The position numbers and the translations under genes are program-made. The notes beneath the pieces are model-generated. The model worked only from the letters and a program-made list of their open reading frames with translations. It had not been told where the DNA came from and ran no database searches. From Unio delphinus (Eukaryota > Mollusca > Bivalvia > Unionida > Unionidae), in assembly GCA_029339505.1 (NCBI GenBank), contig JAQISU010000115.1, forward strand, positions 4,606,001-4,670,000: a DNA stretch of 64,000 bases, in the 5' to 3' direction. Position 1 is the first letter of the stretch; every line of letters starts with the position of its first letter. Below are positions 1 to 10,800 of the stretch, piece after piece.

Positions 1-930
1 CTTATTGAAGACGTACATAATAAACATGGGTTCAACACCGATAATAAATTCTGAGCCGATTCTTCGCCAACGCCAATTACCTTAGAACGATCCCGCACAC
101 TCGAAATCGCACTAACATCGTTGTGCGTGTATTACAGTTAGCACTTTATTCGTTTGCGGAAGTTCGGTGGTCTTCCCATGAATAACTCGTTCAATGGATG
201 ATGACGTAACCTGGCAAAAATTTTAACTTTCTTGAACGCATACGACATTGAATCGATCTTAAAATATTAATATGTGAACCAAACACCCCACCCACCCACC
301 AATAGCTATGCCATCTCCATAAAGTATTCATTATAAGAGGTTGACATCACACGGTCGTCATTATAAATAATTCTAGGTTAACTGGAAGACATTCACGAAG
401 TTCCCGAGGACAAACAAATATTGGGCGCATGACCTAAAGTGTCTCGATAGCATATAGCGCATGACTGTGTCAGGATTACCTGAAGGATTCAGATCAATTT
501 AATATGCGGGACCATAGTTGAAATTACGAACGCGAAGCTTCCGTATTCGAGGCGGCTCAAGTTTGCAAACTGTTTGGTTTCGAAAACTGTGGAAACAAAA
601 ATGATATGTTCTCTGTTTCTCCCGCGATGCCGTTGTCTCGTACATGTCATAATCACCGGCTGACGCAACTTCGTTTTGCCTTTGTAGACCAGTAAAATAA
701 CACAATGGATAATCGTTCGGAGACACTGATAATACAACTGTGCATTAGATATGGGTCAGATATATAAAGACAATGAGGGTCATTCGTGGACGTGAAGTAT
801 CTATGCGTGTTGCCAATGGAATAAAAACTCATTTACATGTTATACTGTAAAACCAGCCGTGACGATGTTGCTCAAGGATTGTTAACAGGCGCACCAAATT
901 TTTATTTAGCGGCATTGTCTTCCTGAGTTC
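1..930. other. No recognisable feature
   Basis: AT-rich non-coding sequence. The short open frames here have no recognisable motif. I see no long repeat or RNA gene. Confidence 0.5.
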
Positions 931-936
931 CACTGA

Positions 937-1720
937 TTGCTAAACATTGCAATGCAAGTTGTTGATAGCATCAGAAATGTTGTAGTACATTTGTTGAAAA
1001 TACTTGGATTGCAGACAGTTCAATCGATTCGAGATCAACAACCAAGAATAGTGATTCAAGCAACACCTAAATCGGGTACACTTTCAAAAAGTATCACACT
1101 TCCATCAACAGCTACAATGCCAGCCATGGTCAGTAAAATCCTCATTGTAGTTGTGCAACAATATACCACCAAATCAGAAACTTGCAGTACAAAGTGGATT
1201 ACGGTTGTGGAGAGGTCAGAGACCAAACCACAATGTATAAGTCAAAGACACTGCGAGATTCAAAGGTACATCCGATCCTGCTTTTGACAATGACAAGCAA
1301 TGGAAATTTTCAGTATTATTCGTACCCGGATAGGGTCACTGACTCACTGGTCAACCAAATATACAATTATATGTGCAGAACAAGTTTCGGTCTCTTATTC
1401 GGTGTGAGGCCTTCTTGGAAATCGATGGAAAATGTATACAGACGATGACTCCGCTGATGTTTTAGCTTGGATGGTCAACAATGGCATCATCGCTGTGCTC
1501 GACAACGACGTTATTTCGTGGATGGAAAGGGAATCGTATCAATTCTCTACAACGTTGAGATTACCACGACAATTTTTGGACTCGCCAGGTACAGTGATGA
1601 TTATGGGACCTATCTTAGATGCATTTTAAGGACTGGTCCGATTCTGCAGGGCATAGACCGTATAAGTTTCATCAATTTGCACAGGATTTTTGTGGACCCT
1701 AGATGGCAGACATGTTAACT
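937..1720 (+). pseudogene. Possible decayed ionotropic glutamate receptor fragment
   Basis: Three overlapping short open frames follow one another on the plus strand (937-1287, 1182-1448, 1432-1718), as expected for one coding exon broken by frameshifts. Around 1165-1240 one frame reads SIR/NL-like residues, then YKVDYG, then VRDQTTMY. This resembles the start of the second ligand-binding lobe (S2) of ionotropic glutamate receptors, typically ...LA.Q..I.YG.VR...T..FF. Near 1440-1545 another frame reads AWMVNNGIIAVLDNDVISWM, which could match the later S2 stretch before the fourth membrane segment. No membrane segment or pore motif is visible. The match is from memory of the family and is weak; an unrelated decayed gene is possible. 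Confidence 0.3.
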
Positions 1721-2089
1721 ACGGCGCCACTATTAATTCTAGCACCGTCCTAAAATATAGCCTTGGACATGCGCAGCGTCGTTTGCAACCTCATGAAACC
1801 TCATTACAGTTTTGGTGTTTGATTCCTGTCAATCATATTTGAGCTTTTTGCAGAGATATTCGCAAGTTATATTCGGGACCAGTTTTATTTCTTTCCATTG
1901 GAACACCTGGAGTTACTTCGGCAGTCCATTGTCGACGTGTAGTTTCATGCAAGCGTGGGTGCATGTCTCACCGGTGATTACCAATCCTTTGCTGAAATCC
2001 TCTCCGACAAGACATTGTTATTGGTAGGGCTCGGGTGGTCTAATGAAGGCCCTAGACCAGCCTGTAAAAAAGCGTAGAGTTGAAACAAG

Positions 2090-2889
2090 TGTTACGTACA
2101 TTTGATTTAAGTCATTTTTTTTTATTTTAATTGTTTGTTTGTCAGATTCATATTTGACAATTTAAGTTTAAGATTCATTCCTTGGGAGATGACCTGTACT
2201 TTACAAATAAACACCAGATGTTGACCTCATTTCTGACCTAGCTTCAGAGTTGTAAACAAGCTTTTAATATGATTGGTTGATTCCAAGGACATTATGGAGC
2301 TTTGTTGTAAACATCTTTCTATTTTTAGTTGGGTCATACGGTGTGCACGAGATTTTTTTTAACGTAAATTTGTTCTAAAGATTCTAGATCATGTGACCCC
2401 TTCCTTGTTTACGTAAAAACAGGTATATAAATTATGTTTTGGAGCGAACTATTTAAGGAAGTTGGGCTGCTAGAATATTAAGTTTTATTGTTTTGAGTTA
2501 TTTTAAACTACCTTGTACTGGAAATTATTTCAATTTGTTTGGATCAAGAGGATTTATTTTGTTATTTATCTGGAAATTAATTGTGCTCATTGAATTTCAT
2601 AAGACAAGAACTGACTTCATCACATAACATCGTCTTCCATCTGGGATGCTTCACTAAGATTCGAACTGGGAATTATTTGGACATTGTATTACCAGGACTT
2701 TTGCAATTTCACTAGTGGATTATATTTGAATTATTTTTGGATTAATTTTGAAATTGATTCTTAAAACCGTAAGTTTATTTATCTTTTCTGGAAAATATTT
2801 GTGCTCAATAAATTGTTGATTAAGTTTTTACAATCTTGTTATTTTCACTCTTTCTATGTTACTGTTTATTCAAAACTAAGCACGTAACA
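2090..2889 (+). mobile_element. Solo LTR of a Ty3/gypsy-type retrotransposon
   Basis: An 800-bp block begins TGTTACGT and ends ACGTAACA, the TG...CA inverted termini of a long terminal repeat. It aligns along most of its length with the LTR at 4445-5267, which has gypsy reverse transcriptase sequence and a polypurine tract beside it. It carries a TATA-like TATATAA at 2424-2430 and AATAAA at 2807-2812. No internal coding region adjoins it, so it is most likely a solo LTR left by LTR-LTR recombination. The flanks show ACAAG on both sides only if the terminal ACA is counted in the duplication, so the target-site duplication is uncertain. Confidence 0.75.
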
Positions 2890-3429
2890 AGGCAATTATC
2901 CTTGGTGCGTTTTCAAACAACAAAGATGTCCTATCACGAATTTAGGATTGCACTTAGCCCAAAGCACTTTAAAAAAAGAAAGAGCGAAATAAAAAACACT
3001 GACGTTTTCTCCTACTAAGTTAAATGGGATCGCTCCAAGCAAACCTTAGTTAGCTTAAAATAGCCGGTAAAATGTTTCCATTCATCATTCCAGCATTGTT
3101 TACAGCCATGGCACCAGTGGAAAATAGGGTTGCTTTACGGGCTGTCCGAACTGCTTCCGGGATTGTTCTGAAAAAGGCGATTGCAAGGTCACGTAATCGA
3201 ATTAAAAGGATACGTTATTTCTTTACCTAGACCAACGGGCATACTATCCTCAAGTCTTCTACTAACTATAAAGGTTCGCAAATGGCCTCGCACGTCCATT
3301 TACTAATTTTGATAAAACTAATTAAGACATCTAAGTCAGTCAGAAGCATTTCAGAGATGAACTGGCATCAGTGATCCCACGAAAAAGGGAACCCAGCATT
3401 TATCTACATGGATTTATCATTGGTTGCTG

Positions 3430-3521
3430 TTCTAGTGTTTAACGCCATTTTTCAGCAAACGATAAACTATACATGGCGGCCAGTATGAATGGTGGAGGAA
3501 GAAGCCAGGTAAAACTCCGGC
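3430..3521 (-). mobile_element. SINE-1 tail fragment
   Basis: Minus-strand 3' part of the tRNA-headed SINE seen in full at 15252-15502. It shows the conserved sequence corresponding to GCTGAAAAATGGCGTTAAAC and the TGGCCGCCATGTATAG block. The tRNA-like head is missing. Confidence 0.7.
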
Positions 3522-3762
3522 GTGAAGAGGGCAAATTTCTGGCGATCCATCAAGAATACATTAGTTGAGACCAGAAAATCATTAGTTAGATTTATGGAGA
3601 CACGCACGTGTCATAGGGTGTTCTGACGAGTATAGTGATGTTTCTTAATAGTGGGACTGTTGTTACTAATTAGAACCTTTGTTTATTCAGCAGCCAGACT
3701 GACTGCTGGAGACATAGTAAAGTTCAATTTTCATGGGAAATTTGTCAAACTTGAAAAACCGC
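3522..3762. repeat. 240-bp dispersed repeat D1, copy 1
   Basis: This stretch is repeated in the same orientation at 33071-33312 with about 90% identity by eye. Conserved landmarks are CAAATTTCTGGCGATC, CACGTGTCATAGGGTGTTCT and CAGCAGCCAGACTGACTGCT. It has no open frame, no visible tRNA promoter boxes and no clear terminal inverted repeats. Its class is unknown. Confidence 0.8.
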
Positions 3763-3845
3763 AGCGTTTTTTTTTTTTAAAAAAAAAAAAAAATCTTGTT
3801 GCATATTTTATTTTCAGCTTCATTGTATAATTAAACTTGTCGGAA

Positions 3846-4149
3846 TATATATATATCTATATATATCTATCTATATCTATATATATCTATATATATATAT
3901 ATCTATATATATATATATCTATATATATATATCTATATATATATATATCTATATATATATATCTATATATATATATATCTATATATCTATATATCTATAT
4001 ATCTATATATATATATCTATATATATATATCTATATATATATATATCTATATATATATATATATATATCTATATATATATATCTATATATATATCTATAT
4101 ATATATATCTATATATATATATCTATATATATATATCTATATATATATA

Positions 4150-4209
<60 letters not shown>
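3846..4209. repeat. (TATC)n/(TA)n microsatellite
   Basis: About 360 bp of TA dinucleotides with regularly interspersed C. The open frame through it (alternating Tyr/Ile/Ser) is low-complexity and is not a gene. Confidence 0.95.
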
Positions 4210-4211
<2 letters not shown>

Positions 4212-4444
4212 GTGTGGGGTTTTTTTTGGCTTTGCCTCCCACCTACAACTGATGATCTTGGTACGACGATAACATCATGCCAACGAAATTACCTACCAAA
4301 GACGAAACCCTGCCTACCTAATTACAACTAACATACTGAGCTCTTTAACAGCATAACTGTTTTTCTCTGTCTGTCCGTGTTAAAGTGCCATAACAGTGTA
4401 TCCACACTTATTTAGTTTATTTCTTGGTTCATGAGAATATATAT

Positions 4445-5267
4445 TGTTACGTCTATTTGATTTAAATTATTTATTTTTAAATGTCAAATCCAAATTTGTC
4501 ATTTTGGGTTTAAAATTCATTAATTGGGAGATTATTCTAGAAAAATCTCTGACCATACTTTATCTGTAAACATGTTTTTGACCTTGGCTTGTTCACCTAA
4601 TTCCTGACCCTGCTTCAGACAGTGTCAACAGGCTTCTAAAACTATTGGTTAATTTCAAGGAAAACCTTTTATTTTTAGTTCTTGGGGGTGAGAAATGACT
4701 GATTTTCTTATCTGAATCTTTCTTTGTGTTCGTGTTTAAATGATCGTACGCTCTTTCTTTTGACCTTCTATGAATTTCCAGAAAATCACGTTATCACTTG
4801 TTTTCGTAAAAAAAAAAACAGGTATTTAAATTATTGTTTGGGATAGAACAATTCTGTAGAATCTGGGCTTTTAAGTTAATAGTTGTGTTTTGAGCTATAT
4901 TGGAATTTGTGTCATTTCGTTGTAGCAAGAGGAATTATTCCATTTATATAGAGAAGAACATGTGTTCATAATTTCATTTGGATGATTATAAAACAAGAAC
5001 TGCATCACGTGACATCGTCAGACATTTTGGATTACATTGTCAAGATTCGAACCTCGAACTATTAGAACATTTATTTATCAGGACTCTTGCAATTCCATTA
5101 GTGGATTATTTTTGTGAATTCTATATTGGATTAATATTTGATTTGATTCTCTAAAACCGTAAGTTTATTTATTTTATGAAAATAATTGTACTTAATAAAT
5201 TCATTGTTAAAGTTTTACAAGCTTGTTAGTTTTCACTCTGTGTTACTGCTTATTCGAGCCTAGGCAC
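4445..5267 (+). mobile_element. 5' LTR of an internally deleted gypsy element
   Basis: It starts TGTTACGTC and matches the solo LTR at 2090-2889 throughout, with a TATA-like GGTATTTAAA near 4821-4830 and AATAAA at 5194-5199. Homology stops at 5267, about seven bases before the LTR end seen in the solo copy. The LTR/internal junction, with the primer binding site, gag and protease, has therefore been deleted. Confidence 0.75.
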
Positions 5268-5807
5268 AGATTCATTCCCATTACCAAGAAATGACGATAA
5301 AATTGGGAATGCCAAGTATGTCACCAAATTGGATCTTCTGAAAGGATTTTGGAAGATTCCACTAATGGAAAGAGCAAAGGAAATCTTGGATTTGTGACTC
5401 CGAATGGACTCTACCAAAATAAAGTCCATTTCAACGGCTCATAAAAATGAAAATCTCTGGTCTAGAAAATTGTGACGTCATAATCTACAACGACAACCTG
5501 GATAGAACATCTAGCAACAGTTCGAAAATTCTTCGACAGACTCACTGATGCATGTTTGACAATTTATCTAAAAGTGAGTTCTGCCGTGCTAGTGTGACTT
5601 TCTTAGGACATATTGTGGGACATGGACAAGTTAAAAAGTTGAGGATATTTCTAGATAATATAATTGCGGCCACTCTTTCCCGTGTATATCAATTTATTAT
5701 ACTGTGTAATTTATACTAGTTCTTTTAACCTCAGATGTAAATTGGTTTGTGATAAAAAAAAAAAAGTTTTATCATAAAAACCTTTCTTTTTATTTTATGG
5801 GGGAAGG
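5268..5807 (+). pseudogene. Ty3/gypsy reverse transcriptase remnant and polypurine tract
   Basis: Between the two LTRs lie broken frames of a gypsy-type polymerase. The read-through includes KLDLLKGFWKIPL (about 5317-5357), GFVTPNGLYQ (about 5390-5420), VIIYNDNLD (about 5477-5503) and FLGHIVGHG (about 5600-5628), in that order. These are the conserved blocks of the reverse transcriptase palm. The YxDD catalytic block just before VIIYNDN is lost, and stops and frameshifts intervene. RNase H, integrase and gag are absent. The purine run GGGGGAAGG at 5799-5807 abuts the 3' LTR and is a good plus-strand priming tract. The element is dead. Confidence 0.75.
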
Positions 5808-5866
5808 TGTTACGTCTATTTTTTAAATTTTTTATTTTTAATTTTTAAATGTCAAATCCAAAGTGT
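5808..5866 (+). mobile_element. Truncated 3' LTR of the gypsy element
   Basis: TGTTACGTCTATTTT directly after the polypurine tract repeats the first ~60 bases of the 5' LTR, then homology ends abruptly near AAATCCAAAG. The 3' LTR is truncated. Confidence 0.75.
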
Positions 5867-6316
5867 CTTCAATGAATACCAGGCATACAATTTATAACAC
5901 ACCATCCATTGTTCAGTCCAGTTTGTCTCGACATGCTTTAATAGTTGTATACTACCAGTATAGACAACAATTTGGAGAACGTCCAGAACAAGGAAATGAG
6001 TAAAATGTCTGAGTAATATTTCATGTTCTTTTGTTTTCATGATCTATGCATGACAGCATAGTATTGGGATTATTAATACAGGAAAAAAAATAAACCACTT
6101 TTTTCCAGTCATTTAATGCCACCTTCATTGATTGAACCCCTCTTTTTGAGGCCTACTCCGTCTAACCTTTATACCACAGTGATACTGATAATTCATCTCA
6201 ACTTAGTTTTCAAATTATTTCAGAAGACATCTGTATACAGCATCTAGACAATTTGTTCGTTGATGTTGGCACTTCTTGGGCAAGGAAATGAGGGTCACCA
6301 TTCGATCATTTGCTGT

Positions 6317-6531
6317 TCAGAGGATCCGCACTGCCTGATCACAACCTGAACTACGCATGCTTTCATGAGGTTGACAGCGATTAAACCTTCTAAGAAGATT
6401 TTGAGTAGCAATATCCTTATCAGACTTCTCATATAGACTACACATAGGTGGTGGTACATCTACCCAAAGTTTGACTCCATCATTTACCTGTCCAATTCTG
6501 AATGCTGTTTTCATCAGACTTTCAACATAAT
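6317..6531 (-). CDS. Terminal exon of a THAP-family gene (candidate)
   Basis: Read on the minus strand, a pyrimidine-rich acceptor (TTTAATTTACAG) ends at 6532 and the open frame runs to a stop at 6317. The first base and the next two complete a codon with the last A of the exon at 6854-7002, after which the frame reads YVESLMKTAFRIGQ and later VDVPPPMCSLYEK...RRF. I recall this arrangement (a [D/N]YVE-L-M stretch, then VPPPLC and a final RRF) from the C-terminus of uncharacterised invertebrate and fish proteins that start with a THAP domain. The phase match supports a real splice junction. Whether the gene is still functional is doubtful because its 5' exon is frameshifted. Confidence 0.55.
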
Positions 6532-6853
6532 CTGTAAATTAAAGAAAACGTAATATGCATTGTATTGTACAAACCAAAAACTGCAACTTTGTGTTGAAGT
6601 TAATACATGAATTAAAAGTATTTGTCTTTACAATTGTTTGCATATTTTTACTATTTTACCATAGGGCGAAATCTTGATCTTTAAAAATTAAAGGAATGTC
6701 AACTTTAACCAATATTTTGCCCTTACTGTTTGAATTTAATATATATGTGTGTGTGTGTGTGTGTGAGTTTGTGTGTGTACTTACACTTGGGACAACAGTA
6801 TTTATATCTCTTAAGTGATATATTCCTTTCTGTTCATTAATTACTATTCTTAC

Positions 6854-7002
6854 TATATGTTGAGTCAACTAGGATTTTCCTGACAGTGTATTCTCCATTC
6901 TTGTACTTTGGATACACTATTTTATATCTGGCCCTCCTATTCTTAGTGCTCGCTTCATCTCTTTGGCTATTTTCATTAAAATACAATGCAGCTAGCCAAA
7001 CC
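6854..7002 (-). CDS. Internal exon of the THAP-family gene (candidate)
   Basis: On the minus strand, an acceptor ...GAAATAG is followed by a 149-base open frame reading WLAALYFNENSQRDEAS, then VYPKYKNGEYTVRKIL, ending at donor ATA|GTAAGA. The first G completes an Arg codon (AG+G) with the exon at 7241-7355; the last A pairs with AT of the exon at 6317-6531. The ALHxNEN and YPKxKxGEYTV words are, from memory, hallmarks of the same THAP-associated family. There is no stop in frame. Confidence 0.6.
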
Positions 7003-7240
7003 CTATTTCAAAGTAAACAAAGATGCAAAATACAATACATAATTCTACCAAAAACCAAATACTTTTATTTGCAAACATTCCAAAACACTAAAAACTGTTA
7101 TACAATGTTTAATTGCAGGATTTTAAAAAATCAGATCTACATATCTATGATTTAATTTGAAGAAGAATATATTGGACTATATATAAAACACTGAAAATCC
7201 TGAAACAGTATTTATGTGTGTGCAATAATATAAGATTTAC

Positions 7241-7355
7241 CTTGAAAGCACTCCATGATAAGAGAAACCAATCATCTTTGGTGCAAAATGATTGATTACA
7301 GAGTGGTATCCCTCCAGTACTGAAGTTTGTTTTCCAGATGACAGCATTGGCACAA
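7241..7355 (-). CDS. Internal exon of the THAP-family gene (candidate)
   Basis: The minus-strand open frame reads [19 protein letters not shown], then [14 protein letters not shown] and ends TCAAG|GTAAAT, a good donor. The pattern HTS-LE-[FY]HSV-HFAPK is, from memory, the most conserved stretch of uncharacterised THAP-domain proteins and sits in the C-terminal half. The proposed acceptor (GATAAG at 7356) lacks a good pyrimidine tract, so the upstream edge is uncertain. It follows an in-frame TAA just upstream. Confidence 0.6.
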
Positions 7356-7699
7356 CTTATCTCATTTGCCTGCTGGTCACAATCTCTTCAAGCTTTTAAA
7401 ATACTTTAGATTCTATAAGTTATAAAATATATTCATCTTAGCTTGGCTTTATGCTATCTTACATGAAAATTAAAATGTGCACTAACAAAAATATATCTAA
7501 ATTCAATAAATTACTAGACCAATAAAGTTAGCGTGAATCACATGCCTATATGACATGTACTCCATAAGACCCAATGTGCTTTTGCATACCAAATATCATG
7601 TTTTTTTTTAAAATGCACTGTCATCTACAATGGGAGTTTAAATATTGTGTTTCCATTACAAAGATAAAATTTTGAGGTATACAATATTGTAAAATTACT

Positions 7700-7815
7700 C
7701 CATTTGGTGGTTGTTGTTCTAGTGTTTAACGCCATTTTTCAGCACAATATAGGCGATACATGGCAGCCAGTATAACTGTTGGAGGAAGAATACTGGGAAG
7801 AACCACCGACATTCC
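7700..7815 (-). mobile_element. SINE-1 tail fragment
   Basis: Minus-strand tail of SINE-1 (GTTTAACGCCATTTTTCAGC, then the CATGGCAGCCAGTAT block), ending in the GGTTCTTCCC core. It sits inside the putative intron between THAP gene exons. The tRNA head is missing. Confidence 0.75.
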
Positions 7816-8219
7816 ATTTTGTTTTGTAGATTTTTAATAATTATGGATGGGAATAAACCTCATCATGTTTGTAAATATCTATATTTAATCTGATGTACAC
7901 ATTAGTCTGACAATGAAATATATATGTAGGCCTTCTAAATCAACCAGCAGAACGATTTCTCTGTTCAAATGGTCAAAATTGAAGGCATCGTGAAAATTGT
8001 GACAATATTTATCAAATGTTTATATTATATTTATTAAATGTTTGTATCTCAGTTCTTGATTGACTGGAAGTTTACTGCATTATTTTGGAAATTATGAAAA
8101 CGTTCTACAAGGTACACAAGGAAATGTGATAACTGATTTAGGGTACATATGGAAATGATGTGACTGATTTGTTGAATATCATAGATATAATAATATGGTC
8201 CTTGTCATTAAAAACTCAC

Positions 8220-8310
8220 CATTGCTTCTCTCTTTGAATAGCCCCTTCTTATTTTCTTTGGCGGTGACACTTTACAAGTAACTTTTTCTGATGGTGACGA
8301 AATTTGAAGT
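8220..8310 (-). CDS. Candidate basic-linker exon of the THAP-family gene
   Basis: On the minus strand, ...TAATATAG is followed by a 91-base open frame reading LQISSPSEKVTCKVSPPKK, then IRRGYSKREAM, ending at donor ATG|GTGAGT, a near-perfect consensus. PPKKIRR looks like a nuclear localisation signal, common just after THAP domains. The phases do not join directly with the THAP exon (phase 0 versus 2) nor with the exon at 7241-7355, so one or more exons are missing, or this is a chance open frame. Confidence 0.4.
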
Positions 8311-8815
8311 CTATATTACCGTTCTTTCCTGTCTACTCTTATAATAGACAATTGACAAGTCCAGTATATGTTATACGACTTTATTGTGCATGAGGTTGGC
8401 AACGTTAGCTAAATATTTATAGCTCCTGTTTTATTCAACTCAACCCTGCAAATACAACAAAATACATTTACTACAACTATAAATACCATCATCAGTGCAT
8501 TACATCGATTCTGTTTCACAGTATATTCAATACGAATAACTACCACCACATATTTATTACTTATAAATCTAGAAAGATAGTTGACCAAATGAACCTAAAC
8601 ACAACAATCAGTGTGCACTGCACAAAACAGAACAGACAGACAGACAGACAAGCGTATGTACATAATGATAGGTTCAGAAAAGACTGTGGGTTAATAACCT
8701 ATAAGAGGCACTAAAATGCAATATACATTTCAGATAAATATACAGACTGCATATAAAATAACCATTTACATTGACCATATTATAAATATATTATAAATCT
8801 ATTTACCTTATCATA

Positions 8816-8925
8816 TGGGGCAAAGGTTGTCACATCTTGAAGTCCAACAGAATTACAAGCACAGTTAAATGAATTCCATGACCAGCACCCTTCAGCAACT
8901 CATATGGAATGACCACCACCAATAT
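8816..8925 (-). other. Possible extra exon of the THAP gene, weak
   Basis: The minus strand shows an open frame reading CWSWNSFNCACNSVGLQ, then DVTTFAPYDK, ending GATAAG|GTAAAT, a good donor. A TGA lies just upstream in the same frame. No family match is recognised. Confidence 0.2.
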
Positions 8926-9254
8926 GCTGCCCATGCTATGTTGTTTATACAGACAAGCAGCAAACTAACCAATCAGAAAGTTACTTACCACTTGTCATGC
9001 AATAGAACAACCCAGCATGAACAGCACTCAGGGTAGCTTCATTGCTCAGAGTGATCAAAACTCAATAGGTAATCCTGGTTCAAGGTTGGCTAAATGGCTA
9101 TATATGTGAAAAAATGATAAAACACCAATTGCAACTGATGATTTTATATCACTCATCTTTTAAAAACAGTAATTAGATAAAATAATAAAATATACACTTC
9201 TGCCTATTTAAAACACGAATATATAAACTGATAAAATATATGCTTCTGCTACAT

Positions 9255-9647
9255 CTACACAGCTGATGCTTTGGTGTTGAAGGTTATGATATCTTTGTTT
9301 ACCTTGGTTTGGTTGTCAGTTTCCTCCACACAGTGGATAGACGGGACATCATCATCACTGAATTTGACTTTTCTTTGGTGCCCTACACATATGCACAACC
9401 TCAAATCTATACGTAAAAGTTTAGCATTCGGGTGTGAAGTGAAAGAAGCAGAGGGTAGAAAACTCAGTCGGACTATCCCAGTTTGCTCTTTTTTGATTGT
9501 TACAAAGTCTGTCCACCTACGACGAAGTGATTGGTCCTTCGGGAAGGAATGCATGGAAAACCCATCAGCATTTATATTCCCACAATTTGCTGCAACACAC
9601 CTGACCCCGCTGCCCTTGCTTGTACCTCCACGATGTGCTTTTGTCAT
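9255..9647 (-). pseudogene. THAP zinc-finger exon with compensating frameshifts
   Basis: Minus strand, ATG at 9647. Residues 1-55 give the N-terminal half of a THAP (C2CH DNA-binding) domain: C17 and C22 (CVAANC), then MHSFPKD, then LRRRWTDFV with the conserved W45. At about 9480 the domain continues one base out of frame as WDSPTEFSTLCFFHFTPEC, supplying the expected tryptophan and the C-x2-H pair. It hits TAA directly after, and from about 9400 the first frame resumes with KVKFSDDDVPSIH, the usual segment behind such domains. The open 130-codon frame is therefore not the native product. A strong donor (CCAAG|GTAAAC) lies at 9303. Natural pseudogenisation and assembly error are both possible. 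The ORF on the opposite strand is a shadow. Confidence 0.75.
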
Positions 9648-10635
9648 GATTGGGATGATAAAATAACTAATATGGAACGAAAAACGTGCTTTGTTTATGT
9701 TTCGATAGCAACGGAAGTAAGGCGTGTGTTCATAAGGTGATGTCAGACGATCTATACCCTCCGGAAATTACCGAGCGATAAAATCGGTCCGATGTGTAAT
9801 ATTTTCGAAAACACACCTGAGCGTATTTCTCGCTTATTATGGATAAGTTTTCTATCGGGTTTGTTTATACTGCTTCCAGACTTTATTTTCTATTCAAATA
9901 ATACTTAATTTGATTTACGTTATCTGCACTGGTATGGCACTTTAAACTGTATTTTAACCGTGTATCGTCCCGTTCAAGGTCATACTAACTACACAAGTAA
10001 CTGAGATAACAAACAAGCAAGCAACCAACCAACCTTCTTATACTACTTGTGATTATGTATTGTTAGAAAATGTTTATTTGAGACAGTAGCAGCTTTCGTT
10101 TAATATTGACAGATTTGTAGCAGCAGCAACACCACCACTACGACAAACTACCATGGATCATTTAAAATATTTCGTAAATAAAATACCTACAAATAATCGT
10201 TATGTTTACATTGATACGAGTCGCAACTGCCACTGTTTAACTTCACCGTGTATATATTATACAACGTACGATATGCGTTACATTCACTGACACAAAAGTA
10301 CAAACAATGAACAATTTTTACATTACGAATCAGATTTTTCATTTGTAAAGAACAACTCACCAAATATATTTATTACGCATACACAACGCTTGTAATCATG
10401 CTTCAAAACTATATAATAAACTTTTTGAAGTATACGCCTACGATCTACACTAATAATATTGCTGCGAATCACACCTAGGTAAACGTGTTTTGTGCTGATC
10501 TATTTCACCCATGACAACACTAATAATATTGCTGATGCATGGTGTATTTGAAGACGATATATATACCAGTGTAACGTGTTCATTTCAGCGGTCGGGAGCT
10601 CTGAGCATGGTTGCTCCAAAGAGCTCACTGATCCA

Positions 10636-10800
10636 TACTTACCTGCTTACTTCGCTTTTGCGTGTCGCTTTCAAGTGACCCGCTTTTGCTATGAGTAAAT
10701 TTTTCACTTTGGTCCGGGAGGCGTTTTTCCATTGCAACCCTGCAGTCACGCTTTATGTGCTATGGGGTAGGTGACACGTTTATCGTACCCCAGGTTGACG
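10636..10800 (+). ncRNA. U1 snRNA-like sequence, divergent or pseudogene
   Basis: ATACTTACCTG at 10636-10646 equals the 5' end of metazoan U1 snRNA, including the region that pairs with 5' splice sites. About 70 bases later GGGAGGCG followed by TTTTTCCATTGCA and a G-rich closing strand recall U1 stem-loop II (GGCTTATCCATTGCA in known U1). In between are two small hairpins (GTCGC...GTGAC, TTACT...AGTAA) and an Sm-like AAATTTTTC at 10698-10706, misplaced for U1. An inverted repeat (GAGCTC...GAGCTC) lies just upstream. The normal U1 3' stem-loop is not seen. It could be a pseudogene, a chimeric snRNA copy or another small RNA. Confidence 0.35.

Noticed and set aside
3837..4331. 164-codon Tyr/Ile/Ser open frame
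   Set aside because: Translation of a (TATC/TA)n microsatellite; no start context or homologue expected.
9271..9666. 131-codon plus-strand ORF
   Set aside because: Antisense shadow of the THAP exon.
10446..10536. Direct repeat CACTAATAATATTGCTG (two copies)
   Set aside because: Only 17 bp, 70 bp apart, no further structure; not enough to call an element.
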